A stretch of 64,000 nt of DNA from assembly GCF_052048135.1 (NCBI RefSeq), contig NZ_JBNAIM010000002.1, positions 310,001 to 374,000 of the forward strand, in the 5' to 3' direction. Of the stretch, positions 51,658 to 60,828 are shown one piece after another. Source of the DNA: Pelagibacter sp052048135. Lineage in GTDB: Bacteria > Pseudomonadota > Alphaproteobacteria > Pelagibacterales > Pelagibacteraceae. The translations under genes and the position numbers were made by a program. Positions within the stretch are counted from its first letter, which is position 1; each line of letters opens with the position of its first letter. The notes beneath the pieces are model-generated. The model saw only the letters and a program-made list of their open reading frames with translations. It searched no databases and had not been told where the DNA came from.

Positions 51658-52742
51658 TGTTATATCAATTTTTATTAAATTTTGTAGACACATTTGGATT
51701 CTTAAATGTTTTTAGATATTTAACTTTTAGAACTGGTTTATCTGTTTTTACATCTTTAATAATTGTTTTAATAATTGGAGGTCCATTTATAAAATTTTTT
51801 TCTAATCAGAAAATTTTAAATCCCATACGTGAAGATGGCCCAGAAGATCATATTGTTAAAAAAATTGGAACTCCAACAATGGGAGGAGTAATAATATTAT
51901 TAGGTTTATTGATTTCAGTAATATTTTGGGCAGATTTATCAAATATAAATATTTTGTTTTGTATATACGTGGCAGTTTCTTTTGGATTACTTGGAGCTCT
52001 AGATGACTACAAAAAAATTAAATATAGCAGCTCTTCAGGACTCTCATCTAAATTAAAAATAATTATACAGATTATATTAGCGACTATAGGAGTTAGTTTT
52101 TTTGTTTATTTAGTAGATTATCAGGATATGACTAGTCTATATTTTCCATTTTTTAAAAATTTAATTTTAAATCTTGGGTGGTTTTTCATACCTTTTTCAG
52201 TATTTGTGATTATTGGTTCATCAAATGCTGTTAATCTTACTGATGGTCTTGATGGTTTAGCTACAGTTCCAGTAATATTAGTTGCGGCTTGTTTTGCTTT
52301 TATTAGTTATGTGACAGGAAATATTGTCTTTTCAGAATATTTGCAAATACCGTATATTGAGGACACAGGAGAAGTTTCAATTTTTTGTGGTGCAATAATT
52401 GGTTCATGTTTAGGTTTTCTTTGGTTTAATGCACCACCAGCTAAAATTTTTATGGGAGATACAGGTTCATTATCACTTGGAGGGTCTCTTGGTGCTATAG
52501 GAATCATTACTAAGCACGAAATTGTATTAGCAATCACAGGAGGACTTTTTGTTTTAGAAGCAGTTTCAGTAATGGTTCAAGTAATTTCTTATAAATTAAC
52601 AGGAAAAAGAATATTTAAAATGGCACCTATTCATCATCACTTTGAAAAAAAAGGCTGGCCTGAGTCAACAGTTGTAATTAGATTTTGGATAATATCAATA
52701 ATTTTAGCGATGATAGGTTTAGCCACACTAAAATTAAGATAA
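51657..52742 (+). CDS. mraY: Phospho-N-acetylmuramoyl-pentapeptide-transferase MraY
   Basis: Integral membrane enzyme forming lipid I from UDP-MurNAc-pentapeptide and undecaprenyl phosphate. About ten hydrophobic helices. Signatures are GTPTMGGVIIL (about 72-82), the aspartate-rich GALDDYKK, NAVNLTDGLDGLA and FMGDTGSLSLGG, plus the MAPIHHHFEKKGWPE loop. Length 361 aa is standard. Its TAA shares its last base with the murD ATG. Confidence 0.97.
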   Translation: MLYQFLLNFVDTFGFLNVFRYLTFRTGLSVFTSLIIVLIIGGPFIKFFSNQKILNPIREDGPEDHIVKKIGTPTMGGVIILLGLLISVIFWADLSNINILFCIYVAVSFGLLGALDDYKKIKYSSSSGLSSKLKIIIQIILATIGVSFFVYLVDYQDMTSLYFPFFKNLILNLGWFFIPFSVFVIIGSSNAVNLTDGLDGLATVPVILVAACFAFISYVTGNIVFSEYLQIPYIEDTGEVSIFCGAIIGSCLGFLWFNAPPAKIFMGDTGSLSLGGSLGAIGIITKHEIVLAITGGLFVLEAVSVMVQVISYKLTGKRIFKMAPIHHHFEKKGWPESTVVIRFWIISIILAMIGLATLKLR

Positions 52743-54037
52743 TGAAAAATACTGAGAATATTTTTTCAAGAAGAAAAATATTAATCTATGGACTTGGTAA
52801 GAGTGGAATTTCATCATATAAATTTTTAAAAAAAAAAGCAGATGTTTACTTATTTGATGATAATTTAAGAAATAATTTAAATTTAAAAAAAAAATTAATA
52901 AGTTTTAAAAAAATATCCAAATTAAATTTTGAAAGAATTATTATCAGCCCTGGTATTGATATTTTAAAATGTAGATTATCAAAATATTTAAAAAAAAATT
53001 TATCAAAAATTTATACAGATCTAGATGTTTTTTATTCTTTTTATAAAAATAAGAGTATTGCAATTACAGGGACAAATGGAAAATCAACTACAGCGAAAAT
53101 TTTATTTGATATTTTGTTAGATCAGAAGAAAGATGTTAGATTAATAGGCAACATTGGCAATCCAGCTTTATCAGAGAAAAAAATTACAAAAAAAACAATT
53201 TTTGTAATTGAAGTGTCCTCTTACCAACTGGAATACAGTAAAATGTTTACTTCAAAATATGCAGCAATATTAAATATAAGCGCTGATCATATTGAAAGAC
53301 ACAAAAGTTTAAAAAAATATGTTGATGCTAAGTTTAAATTAATAGATTCACAAACAAAAGAAAGTTTTGCTTATATAAAAAAAGATGACAAATTAATTAA
53401 TAAAAAACTTAAATTAAAAAAATTCAATTGCAAAATTATAAAAATTGACGTCAATAAAAATTATAATTTTTTCAAAAAAATAAAAAATAGTTATTTTTTT
53501 TCAGAATCTAATAAAGAAAATTTATCTTTTGTTTTAGAAATATCAAAAAAATTAAAACTTAAAAAACATTTGATTTTGAAAACAATACAAAAATTTAAAG
53601 GATTAAAGTATCGTCAACAAATTATTTTTCAAAGTAATTCTTTAACTATTATTAATGATTCAAAATCGACTAGTTTTGCTTCAAGCATAGATGTTTTAAA
53701 ATCAAAATCAAATATAATGTGGTTATTAGGAGGAGTTTTTAAAAAAGGAGATAAACTTAATTTGAGAAAAAAAGACTTTAAAAATGTAAGAGCTTTTATA
53801 TATGGAAAGAATAAAATTTTTTTTAATAATGAGCTTAAAGGTAAAGTTAAATTTAAAAATTTTATAAAACTAAACGATGCTTTGAAGAATGTTTTTAAAT
53901 TAATTAAGCTAGAAAAGTTAAAAAAAAATGTAATACTATTTAGTCCTTGCGCAGCGTCATTTGATAGTTTTAAAAATTTTGAGGATAGAGGGCATTATTT
54001 TAATCAACTGATTAAGCAACATTTAAATGGAAAGTAA
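52742..54037 (+). CDS. murD: UDP-N-acetylmuramoylalanine-D-glutamate ligase
   Basis: Adds D-glutamate to UDP-MurNAc-L-Ala. The N-terminal Rossmann-like domain opens with ILIYGLGKSGISSYKFL, ISPGID marks its end, the ATP loop is ITGTNGKSTTAKI, and EVSSYQLEY and NISADHIERH are MurD hallmarks; the C-terminal domain has ILFSPCAASFDSF. The ATG at 52742 was chosen since it overlaps the mraY stop as TAATG and earlier codons only add mraY-overlapping sequence. 431 aa. Overlaps ftsW by 11 bp. Confidence 0.95.
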   Translation: MKNTENIFSRRKILIYGLGKSGISSYKFLKKKADVYLFDDNLRNNLNLKKKLISFKKISKLNFERIIISPGIDILKCRLSKYLKKNLSKIYTDLDVFYSFYKNKSIAITGTNGKSTTAKILFDILLDQKKDVRLIGNIGNPALSEKKITKKTIFVIEVSSYQLEYSKMFTSKYAAILNISADHIERHKSLKKYVDAKFKLIDSQTKESFAYIKKDDKLINKKLKLKKFNCKIIKIDVNKNYNFFKKIKNSYFFSESNKENLSFVLEISKKLKLKKHLILKTIQKFKGLKYRQQIIFQSNSLTIINDSKSTSFASSIDVLKSKSNIMWLLGGVFKKGDKLNLRKKDFKNVRAFIYGKNKIFFNNELKGKVKFKNFIKLNDALKNVFKLIKLEKLKKNVILFSPCAASFDSFKNFEDRGHYFNQLIKQHLNGK

Positions 54038-55151
54038 GAATCTCTTATATAGTTTATATTATAGTTGGTGGAAAAATATTGATAAATTTATATTTTCTTT
54101 AATAATTCTGTTATTTTTAGTTGGTTTATTTTTTTCATTAGTATCAACATCACTAATAGTATCAGATAATTTGGATACTAATGATTACTCATTTTTTTTT
54201 AAACATTTATTTTTTATAATATTAGGAATAACTGTAATTTTCATTTTTTCATCAATAGATCAAAAAAAACTTTTTAAATATTCAATTGTAGTTTTTTTTA
54301 TTTCATTAGTTTTTTTGTTACTAGTTCCTTTAATTGGCATTGAAGTTAAAGGGTCAAAGAGATGGATAGATTTATATTTTCTACCTAGGTTCCAGCCTAT
54401 TGAATTGGTTAAACCCTTTTTGATAATTTTTACTAGTTTAATCTTATGTAACCAAAAGTATAATAATATTATTTTTAAATATTGTTTCTCTTTTATCATT
54501 ACATTAAGTGTTGTTCTATTACTATCTCTTCAACCTGATATAGGACAAACACTTTTAGTATTGTTTAGCTGGTCAATATTAATTTTTACCTCAGGTATAA
54601 GTATAATTTTTCTAATTATTCTTTTTTCAATTTTAGCTATCGTTTTTTTTTATGTAATTTTTTTTGTTCCAAAATTTGAATATATTAAAAATAGATTAAT
54701 ATCCTTTTTCGACTCTGAGAGTGGTACCTATAATTTTCAGTCAGATAAAGCCCTAGAATCTATTACAAGTGGAGGATTTTTTGGAAAGGGTATTGGAGAG
54801 GGAACATTGAAGAATAGAGTCCCTGAAGCTCATACAGATTATATTATTTCTGTAATATCTGAGGAGTTTGGCGTTATTGCCATAATTTTAATCTTATTTT
54901 TGTTTTTAGTATTTATTTATTCTGTTTTTAAAAAAGTCTATTTTGAAAATGATGAAAAAATAAAATTAATTTTAGTAGGATCCATAAGTCTAATTTTAAT
55001 GCAAACAATGATACATGTGGGAGTAAATATAAGATTATTTCCAACAACAGGAATGACACTCCCATTTATAAGCTATGGCGGATCATCAATCATAAGTATC
55101 TCGATACTATCAGGAGTAATTTTAAATTTGACTAAAAGAAAAATAAATTAG
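54027..55151 (+). CDS. ftsW: Septal peptidoglycan polymerase FtsW (SEDS family)
   Basis: Membrane glycosyltransferase that polymerises septal glycan with FtsI. About ten hydrophobic helices are visible. SEDS marks include GSKRWIDL, FQPIELVKPFLI, SLQPDIGQTLLV, the GEGTLKNRVPEAHTDYI loop and FPTTGMTLPFISYGGSS near the C terminus. RodA is similar but the position between murD and murG identifies FtsW. Length 374 aa. Only one base separates it from murG. Confidence 0.94.
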   Translation: MESKNLLYSLYYSWWKNIDKFIFSLIILLFLVGLFFSLVSTSLIVSDNLDTNDYSFFFKHLFFIILGITVIFIFSSIDQKKLFKYSIVVFFISLVFLLLVPLIGIEVKGSKRWIDLYFLPRFQPIELVKPFLIIFTSLILCNQKYNNIIFKYCFSFIITLSVVLLLSLQPDIGQTLLVLFSWSILIFTSGISIIFLIILFSILAIVFFYVIFFVPKFEYIKNRLISFFDSESGTYNFQSDKALESITSGGFFGKGIGEGTLKNRVPEAHTDYIISVISEEFGVIAIILILFLFLVFIYSVFKKVYFENDEKIKLILVGSISLILMQTMIHVGVNIRLFPTTGMTLPFISYGGSSIISISILSGVILNLTKRKIN

Positions 55152-55152
55152 T

Positions 55153-56214
55153 ATGAGTAAAAATTATTTAATTTCCACAGGAGGTTCTGGAGGACATGTA
55201 ATACCCGCAATAATACTTTATGAACATTTGGCAAAAGACACAAATGTAATTATTTCTAGTGATAAAAGAGGATTAAAATATTTAGAAAAAGATTGTAAAT
55301 ATAAAATTATTAATACCCCAAAACTAAATAATCTTTTCTTATTACCACTTAATTTAGTAATTGTTTTTATACTTACTATAAAATCATATCTATTATTAAA
55401 AACTGAAAAAATTGAAAAATTATTTTCTACAGGTGGTTATATGTCTTTACCAGTAATATTAGCTGCTAGATTATTGAAATTGAAAATTTATTTAATAGAA
55501 CCTAATCATGTTTTAGGTAGAGCAAATAAATTTTTTTTAGACTCATGCCAAAAAATTTTTTGTTATACAGAAAAAATTAAAAATTTTCCGTCAAAACATA
55601 TAAATAAGATACAAATTATAGATCCATTGGTTAGACAAAAAATTTATAAAATCAATCGCACATCCTCTGATAATGATAAATTAAATATATTAGTAGTTGG
55701 TGGAAGCCAAGGTGCCAAGGTTTTTGACCATGAATTAAAAAAGAAGTTTGTTAATATTTCAAAAAAATTCCAAATTAAAATTTATCATCAAACTAGCGAA
55801 AAAAATATTCAAATTTTAAAAGATTATTATCAAAAGAATGGTGTTGAGTGTTCAATTTTTTCCTTTGATCCAGAATTTGAAAAAATTTTAATAAAGTCAG
55901 ATCTTTGTATCACTAGAGCAGGAGCTTCAACTTTAGCTGAATTATCTATTTTGAACATACCGTTTATAACTGTACCTTTACCAACTTCAAAAGATGATCA
56001 TCAACTTGAAAATGCAAATTTTTATAAAAGTAAAGATTGCTGTTGGATATTAAAACAACAACTTTTTGAGGAAAAAATAGAGGAACTGATTGTTAATATA
56101 ATTCAAAATAAAACAGATTTTTTAACTAAAAAAGAGAATTTAAAAAGATTAAATTATCAAAATACTTGGATTAATGTTAATCAAAAAATATTAGAAACTA
56201 TAAATGAAAATTGA
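55153..56214 (+). CDS. murG: UDP-N-acetylglucosamine-N-acetylmuramyl-(pentapeptide) pyrophosphoryl-undecaprenol GlcNAc transferase
   Basis: Peripheral membrane glycosyltransferase making lipid II. Family motifs: STGGSGGHVIPAI at the N terminus (the glycine-rich G loop), FSTGGYMSLPVILAA, EPNHVLGRANKFF, the second G loop VVGGSQGAKVFD, and ITRAGASTLAELSILNIPFI with the UDP-GlcNAc-binding residues. Length 353 aa is normal. Overlaps murC by 11 bp. Confidence 0.96.
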   Translation: MSKNYLISTGGSGGHVIPAIILYEHLAKDTNVIISSDKRGLKYLEKDCKYKIINTPKLNNLFLLPLNLVIVFILTIKSYLLLKTEKIEKLFSTGGYMSLPVILAARLLKLKIYLIEPNHVLGRANKFFLDSCQKIFCYTEKIKNFPSKHINKIQIIDPLVRQKIYKINRTSSDNDKLNILVVGGSQGAKVFDHELKKKFVNISKKFQIKIYHQTSEKNIQILKDYYQKNGVECSIFSFDPEFEKILIKSDLCITRAGASTLAELSILNIPFITVPLPTSKDDHQLENANFYKSKDCCWILKQQLFEEKIEELIVNIIQNKTDFLTKKENLKRLNYQNTWINVNQKILETINEN

Positions 56215-57601
56215 ACTAGCAAAAACCGAAATTATCCATTTTGTTGGAATTGGCGGAATAGGAATGAGTGGGCTTTCTTTAATAATGAAAGGAAAAGGTT
56301 TTAAAGTTCAAGGTAGCGATTTATCTTTAAACAAAAATATTGAAAGATTAAAAAAAGAAAGAATAAAAATTTTTATTGGACATAAAAAACAAAATCTTAA
56401 AGATGCAACAATTGTAGTTATCTCTTCAGCAATTAAAAAAAATAATCCTGAAATGAAAGAAGCAAAAAAAAAAAAATTACCAATAATTACTAGAGGAAAA
56501 ATGTTAGCACATATTGTTTCATTAATGAAAAATATTGTAGTAGTAGGTTCACATGGCAAAACAACCACAACTTCTTTAGTAGCTTCTATACTTCAAAAAA
56601 CAAAATTAGATCCCACAATAATCAATGGTGGTGTGATTAATTCTATAAAAAATACTGCTAAATTAGGAAAAAGTGATTGGTCAGTTTTAGAAGCAGATGA
56701 ATCAGATGGAAGTTTTATTCATATTCCTCCAACTTATTCAATTATTACAAATATAGATAGAGAGCACATGGATTTTTACAAATCAATTGATGAACTAAAG
56801 AAATATTTTATCGAGTTTATTGATAAGGTTCCCTCTTTTGGTAAATCATTTATTTGTTTGGATGACAAAATTAATAGGCAAATTATTAAAAAATTAAAAA
56901 ACCAAAATTTTTATACCTATGGAACAAATCCTAAATCAAATTTTTATATAAAGAATATACATCAAAATAAAGAATATACTGATTTTGATTTATTGGTTAA
57001 CTTGCCTAACAAAAAAAAAATACTTATAAAAAAAATCAAGATACCATTATTAGGAGTCCATAATGTAAGAAATTCAGTTGCCGCTTCAGCAGTAGCAATT
57101 ACAATTGGTATTTCAGTATTGGATATTAAAAAGGGTTTGTTAAATTTTAAGGGTGTTCAGAGAAGATTTAATAAAATTTTTAGATATAATAATATAGATT
57201 TTTTTGATGATTATGCTCATCATCCTACTGAAATTAAAGGAGTATTAGATGGTGTAAATAAAGTTTATAAAAGTTATGATAAGGTTTGCATCTTTCAACC
57301 TCACAGAGTTTCAAGACTTAAAGATTTGAGAAAAGAATTTTCTTTTGCCTTCAAAAATGCTGATACGGTCATTTTGTGTCCAATATATTCAGCAGGAGAA
57401 AAAATGAAATTAGGCTTTAATTATTTAAATTTTGCAAAAGAAATAATCAGAAATTCAAAAGTTAAATTATTTTTAATCAATGATAAAAATCAATTAGCAA
57501 ACTTTTTAAAAAAAAATATGTACGGTAAAAAAATTGTTATTGGAATGGGTGCAGGCTCAATATCAAATTGGATGAAAGAACTTCCAAAATTAATGAAATG
57601 A
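56204..57601 (+). CDS. murC: UDP-N-acetylmuramate-L-alanine ligase
   Basis: First amino-acid ligase of peptidoglycan precursor synthesis. The N-terminal IHFVGIGGIGMSGLS is a MurC hallmark; the ATP loop is VVGSHGKTTTTSL; VLEADESDGSF and ITNIDREHMDFY follow; the C-terminal domain has DDYAHHPTEIKGVL and FQPHRVSRLKDL. Length 465 aa is normal. Overlaps murG by 11 bp, and its TGA overlaps the murB ATG as ATGA. Confidence 0.96.
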   Translation: MKIELAKTEIIHFVGIGGIGMSGLSLIMKGKGFKVQGSDLSLNKNIERLKKERIKIFIGHKKQNLKDATIVVISSAIKKNNPEMKEAKKKKLPIITRGKMLAHIVSLMKNIVVVGSHGKTTTTSLVASILQKTKLDPTIINGGVINSIKNTAKLGKSDWSVLEADESDGSFIHIPPTYSIITNIDREHMDFYKSIDELKKYFIEFIDKVPSFGKSFICLDDKINRQIIKKLKNQNFYTYGTNPKSNFYIKNIHQNKEYTDFDLLVNLPNKKKILIKKIKIPLLGVHNVRNSVAASAVAITIGISVLDIKKGLLNFKGVQRRFNKIFRYNNIDFFDDYAHHPTEIKGVLDGVNKVYKSYDKVCIFQPHRVSRLKDLRKEFSFAFKNADTVILCPIYSAGEKMKLGFNYLNFAKEIIRNSKVKLFLINDKNQLANFLKKNMYGKKIVIGMGAGSISNWMKELPKLMK

Positions 57602-58506
57602 CACTTAGTGAATTAAAAGAATTTTTAGGTGAGTTTGGTGATAGTGTTAAATTCGAATATGATCTTAAAAAAAAAAACTGGTTTAATATAGGTGGAAAAA
57701 CAAAAGCTTTTTTTAAGGCTGATAATCTAAAAGAATTAGTAAAATTTTTAAAAAAGATAAATAATAAAGAAAAAATTTTTATTCTTGGAGCAGGTTCAAA
57801 TATACTAGTCTCAGATAAATTATTTGATGGTATAGTAATCAAACTTAGCAAAAATTTTAATAATATTTCGCTTCTGAGAGAAAATGTTGTTATAGCAGGC
57901 AGTGCTGTTTTAGATAAATCTTTGTCAGATTTTACATCTGAAAATAATTTGAGTGGTTTTGAGTTCTTATCTTGTATTCCGGGAACAGTTGGAGGAGGGA
58001 TTAAAATGAATGCTGGATGCTTTGGTAAAGAGTTTAAAGATATATTATTATCAATCCAAGCAATAGATAAATCAGGAAATGTCGTGACTATTCCAAGTAA
58101 AGATATTAATTTTGATTACAGAAAAAATGACTTAAATGATGATCTTATTTTTTTAAGTGCCTCATTTAAAGGAGTAAAATCGAGCTCATCGAAAATTAGA
58201 TTAGAGACAGCCAAACTAAAAAAGAAAAAAGAGCAAGTACAGCCCACAAAAATAAAAACAAGTGGAAGTACTTTTAAAAATCCAATCTCCCAAACAAATA
58301 AAAAAGTTTGGGAACTTATTAAGCAATCGGTGCCCTTAGATAAAACTTTTGGGGATGCTTCCATTTCAGCCAAACACTGTAATTTTTTTGTAAACGAGGG
58401 TAATGCTACCTTTAATGATATGAATAACTTGATCAAATTTGTAACAAAAAAGGTTTTTGAAAAAACTGGGATTAGTTTAGAAAAAGAAATCAAAATATTG
58501 GAATAA
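57598..58506 (+). CDS. murB: UDP-N-acetylenolpyruvoylglucosamine reductase
   Basis: FAD enzyme that reduces the enolpyruvyl group to lactate, giving UDP-MurNAc. Marks: KKNWFNIGGKTKAFF, LGAGSNILVSD, the FLSCIPGTVGGGIKMNAGCFG block binding FAD, a YRKND segment and KTSGSTFKNP with the proton-donating serine. The ATG at 57598 overlaps the murC stop as ATGA; an in-frame codon 30 bases upstream is less likely. About 302 aa, type I/II short form. One base separates it from ddl. Confidence 0.95.
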   Translation: MTLSELKEFLGEFGDSVKFEYDLKKKNWFNIGGKTKAFFKADNLKELVKFLKKINNKEKIFILGAGSNILVSDKLFDGIVIKLSKNFNNISLLRENVVIAGSAVLDKSLSDFTSENNLSGFEFLSCIPGTVGGGIKMNAGCFGKEFKDILLSIQAIDKSGNVVTIPSKDINFDYRKNDLNDDLIFLSASFKGVKSSSSKIRLETAKLKKKKEQVQPTKIKTSGSTFKNPISQTNKKVWELIKQSVPLDKTFGDASISAKHCNFFVNEGNATFNDMNNLIKFVTKKVFEKTGISLEKEIKILE

Positions 58507-58507
58507 A

Positions 58508-59422
58508 TTGAAAAAAAAAATTTTAATAATTTCTGGTGGCATCTCCAAAGAGAGAGCAATAAGTCTTGATACAGGTAAACAAGTTTCTAAAGAACTTAAA
58601 AAAAATAATTACTCTGTTAAAATTTCAGAACCAAGTTTTAAGTTAACAAAAATTATTAGTTCATTTAAACCACATATAATTTTTAATGCTTTACATGGTC
58701 AATTCGGTGAGGATGGATATATTCAAACTATTTTAGAGAGTGAAAACATTCCTTATACACATTCAGGAGTAATTCCATCTGCTATAGCAATGGATAAAAT
58801 TTTATCAAAAAAAATTTTTATTAAGAATAAAATACTTACACCTAAATTTTTACTTTACAAATTTGATAAAACAAAAAAAGATTTGATCAAATTAGTTGAA
58901 AAAAAACTTAAATTTCCAGTTGTCGTCAAACCTTTAAATGAAGGTTCAAGTGTTAATGTTTTTATTTGTAACAAAAAAAATATATTTGCAAAATTAAAAA
59001 GTTTAGAATCTTATAAAAGATTAATCATTGAAGAGTTTATTCCAGGTCGAGAAATTCAAGCTGCAATTATTGGGAAAAAAAAATTGGGTGCAATTGAATT
59101 GATACCAAAAAGGAAATTTTATGACTATCAAGCAAAATATAATCCTAAAGCAAAAACAAAACACATCATTCCAGTAAATTTATCTCAAAAAGAATATAAT
59201 GAGCTGATGAATATTTCTCTAAAAGCACATAATTTAATTGGGTGTAGAGGTGTAACACGATCTGATTTTAAATATTTTAAAAAAAAATTTTATCTATTAG
59301 AAATAAATACTCAGCCTGGAATGACAAAACTCTCTTTAGTTCCAGAGATAGCATCACACCATGGTATAAATTTTATTAAACTAATCGAATTAATTCTAAA
59401 AGATGCCTCAACAAATAAATAG
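58508..59422 (+). CDS. ddl: D-alanine-D-alanine ligase
   Basis: ATP-grasp enzyme making D-Ala-D-Ala for the pentapeptide. N-terminal ISGGISKERAISLDTG, the FNALHGQFGEDGYIQTILE block, the KFPVVVKPLNEGSSVNV ATP-binding segment, GCRGVTRSDFKYF and LEINTQPGMTKLSLVPE with metal ligands. Length 304 aa is usual. The start is TTG, one base after the murB stop; the following lysine-rich ILIISGG strand supports it. Overlaps ftsQ by 20 bp. Confidence 0.95.
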   Translation: MKKKILIISGGISKERAISLDTGKQVSKELKKNNYSVKISEPSFKLTKIISSFKPHIIFNALHGQFGEDGYIQTILESENIPYTHSGVIPSAIAMDKILSKKIFIKNKILTPKFLLYKFDKTKKDLIKLVEKKLKFPVVVKPLNEGSSVNVFICNKKNIFAKLKSLESYKRLIIEEFIPGREIQAAIIGKKKLGAIELIPKRKFYDYQAKYNPKAKTKHIIPVNLSQKEYNELMNISLKAHNLIGCRGVTRSDFKYFKKKFYLLEINTQPGMTKLSLVPEIASHHGINFIKLIELILKDASTNK

Positions 59423-60068
59423 AAAAATTTTAATATATTTTTTTTTATTTATTATACTTGGAACATTAAATAATAAAAATCTAAATAATTTTAGTTTTCC
59501 AAAAATTAATTCGATTAAGATTATTGGTTTAAATATAGATAATAATTTAAATAAAGAATTAGAATTTTTTAAAGTAAATAATTTATTTTCTATAGATAAA
59601 TTTCAAATAATTCAAATATTTAATTCAAATAATCTTATTGAGGAATATAATATTTTTAAAAGATATCCTTCATCATTAGAAGTAGAAATTATAGAAACAA
59701 AATTTTTAGCTATTACAAATATTGATGGCAAAAATTTTTTTGTTGGATCAAATGGAAAATTAATTGAAACTAAAGATAATACAAAAAACTTACCTTATAT
59801 TTTTGGCAATTTAGATATTAACAGTTTTTTAAATTTAAAAAATATTATTGATAAATCGAATTTAAACTTTCAAGATATAAAAAATCTATATTTTTTTCCC
59901 TCTGGAAGATGGGACATAGAAACCTTTTCAGAAATTTTGATTAGATTACCCAATGAAAGAATTAAAGAATCATTAGATTTCTCTTTAGATTTATTAATTG
60001 ATGAAAAATTTAGTAATATTAAATTAATAGATGTTCGTCAGAAAAACCAGGTTATCATAAATGAATAG
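59403..60068 (+). CDS. ftsQ: FtsQ-like divisome protein (POTRA domain)
   Basis: Bitopic membrane protein coordinating the divisome. One membrane helix (about 8-24), a POTRA-like domain (SIKIIGLNIDNNLNKEL) and a beta region with RYPSSLEVEIIETKFLA, the R-x-P-x-x-L-x-V-x-I pattern of FtsQ/DivIB. The remaining C-terminal part has the GRWDIETFSEILIRLP segment. At 221 aa it is shorter than most FtsQ. Identification rests on these segments plus position between ddl and the ftsA-like gene. Confidence 0.85.
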   Translation: MPQQINRKILIYFFLFIILGTLNNKNLNNFSFPKINSIKIIGLNIDNNLNKELEFFKVNNLFSIDKFQIIQIFNSNNLIEEYNIFKRYPSSLEVEIIETKFLAITNIDGKNFFVGSNGKLIETKDNTKNLPYIFGNLDINSFLNLKNIIDKSNLNFQDIKNLYFFPSGRWDIETFSEILIRLPNERIKESLDFSLDLLIDEKFSNIKLIDVRQKNQVIINE

Positions 60069-60765
60069 TGAAATTAATTTTGAAACTTATATTTTAATAA
60101 CTAAAGAAAAATTTGCTATTTCTGCTATTGACGATACTTCATACGAAACAATATATTTTGAACAACAAATTATAACTGATAATCAAAATAATTTAAATTT
60201 TGAAATATTTAATGAATTTTTAGAAAAGAACATATTTAAAATTGAAAAAATTCTAAAAAATTTTGTCAAAAATATTTACATTATTTTAGATAGTGATGAA
60301 TTTTTTCCGATAAAATTATCTATCAAAAAAAGTAATAATGGAAATTATATTGATCCAAATGTTTTATCATATCCTCTAAATGATCTTAAAAACACTTGTC
60401 AATCAAATTTTAATGACAAAAAAATAATTCACATACTCATAGAAAATTACTTAATTGATGATAAAAATTATTTTTCATTACCTAAAAATTTAAAATGTAA
60501 TTTTTTTTCATTAGATGTTAGATTTATTTGTTTACCAAAAAATTTTGTTAGAGAAATAGAGCAAGCTCTAAAAAAATATCATATTTTGGTAAAACAAATA
60601 TTTTGTGCAAACTATATTGAAAGGTTTATAGAGCAAAAAAATCCAAATATTTTTACAACTGCTAGCAGAATTAAGTCTGGATTGAATGAAAATGAGGTCT
60701 TATTAGTTCGCAAAACCTCAAAAAATAAGGGTTTTTTTGAAAAATTTTTTGATTTTTTTAATTAA
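60061..60765 (+). CDS. Shortened FtsA-like protein lacking the actin-type ATPase core
   Basis: A 234-residue protein in the ftsA position (after ftsQ, before lpxC; the usual FtsA is over 400 residues). Residues about 68-190 match the pattern of FtsA's SHS2 (1C) subdomain: KNIYIILDSDE, YIDPNV, IIHILIENYLIDD, a SLPKNLKCNFFSLDVRFI strand, and IEQALKKYHILVKQIFCANYIE. The N terminus shows no DxGT phosphate loop and domains 2A/2B appear deleted. The end keeps NIFTTASRIKSGL, like the last FtsA core helix, and a terminal amphipathic KGFFEKFFDFF like FtsA's membrane-targeting helix. Overlaps ftsQ by 8 bp. Homology is inferred by eye. Confidence 0.6.
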   Translation: MNSEINFETYILITKEKFAISAIDDTSYETIYFEQQIITDNQNNLNFEIFNEFLEKNIFKIEKILKNFVKNIYIILDSDEFFPIKLSIKKSNNGNYIDPNVLSYPLNDLKNTCQSNFNDKKIIHILIENYLIDDKNYFSLPKNLKCNFFSLDVRFICLPKNFVREIEQALKKYHILVKQIFCANYIERFIEQKNPNIFTTASRIKSGLNENEVLLVRKTSKNKGFFEKFFDFFN

Positions 60766-60828
60766 CTCGTATTTTACAGTAATATTAGTTGTTTTTAGTT
60801 TTTTTTCTAAGGGTATTAAAAGTCATTC

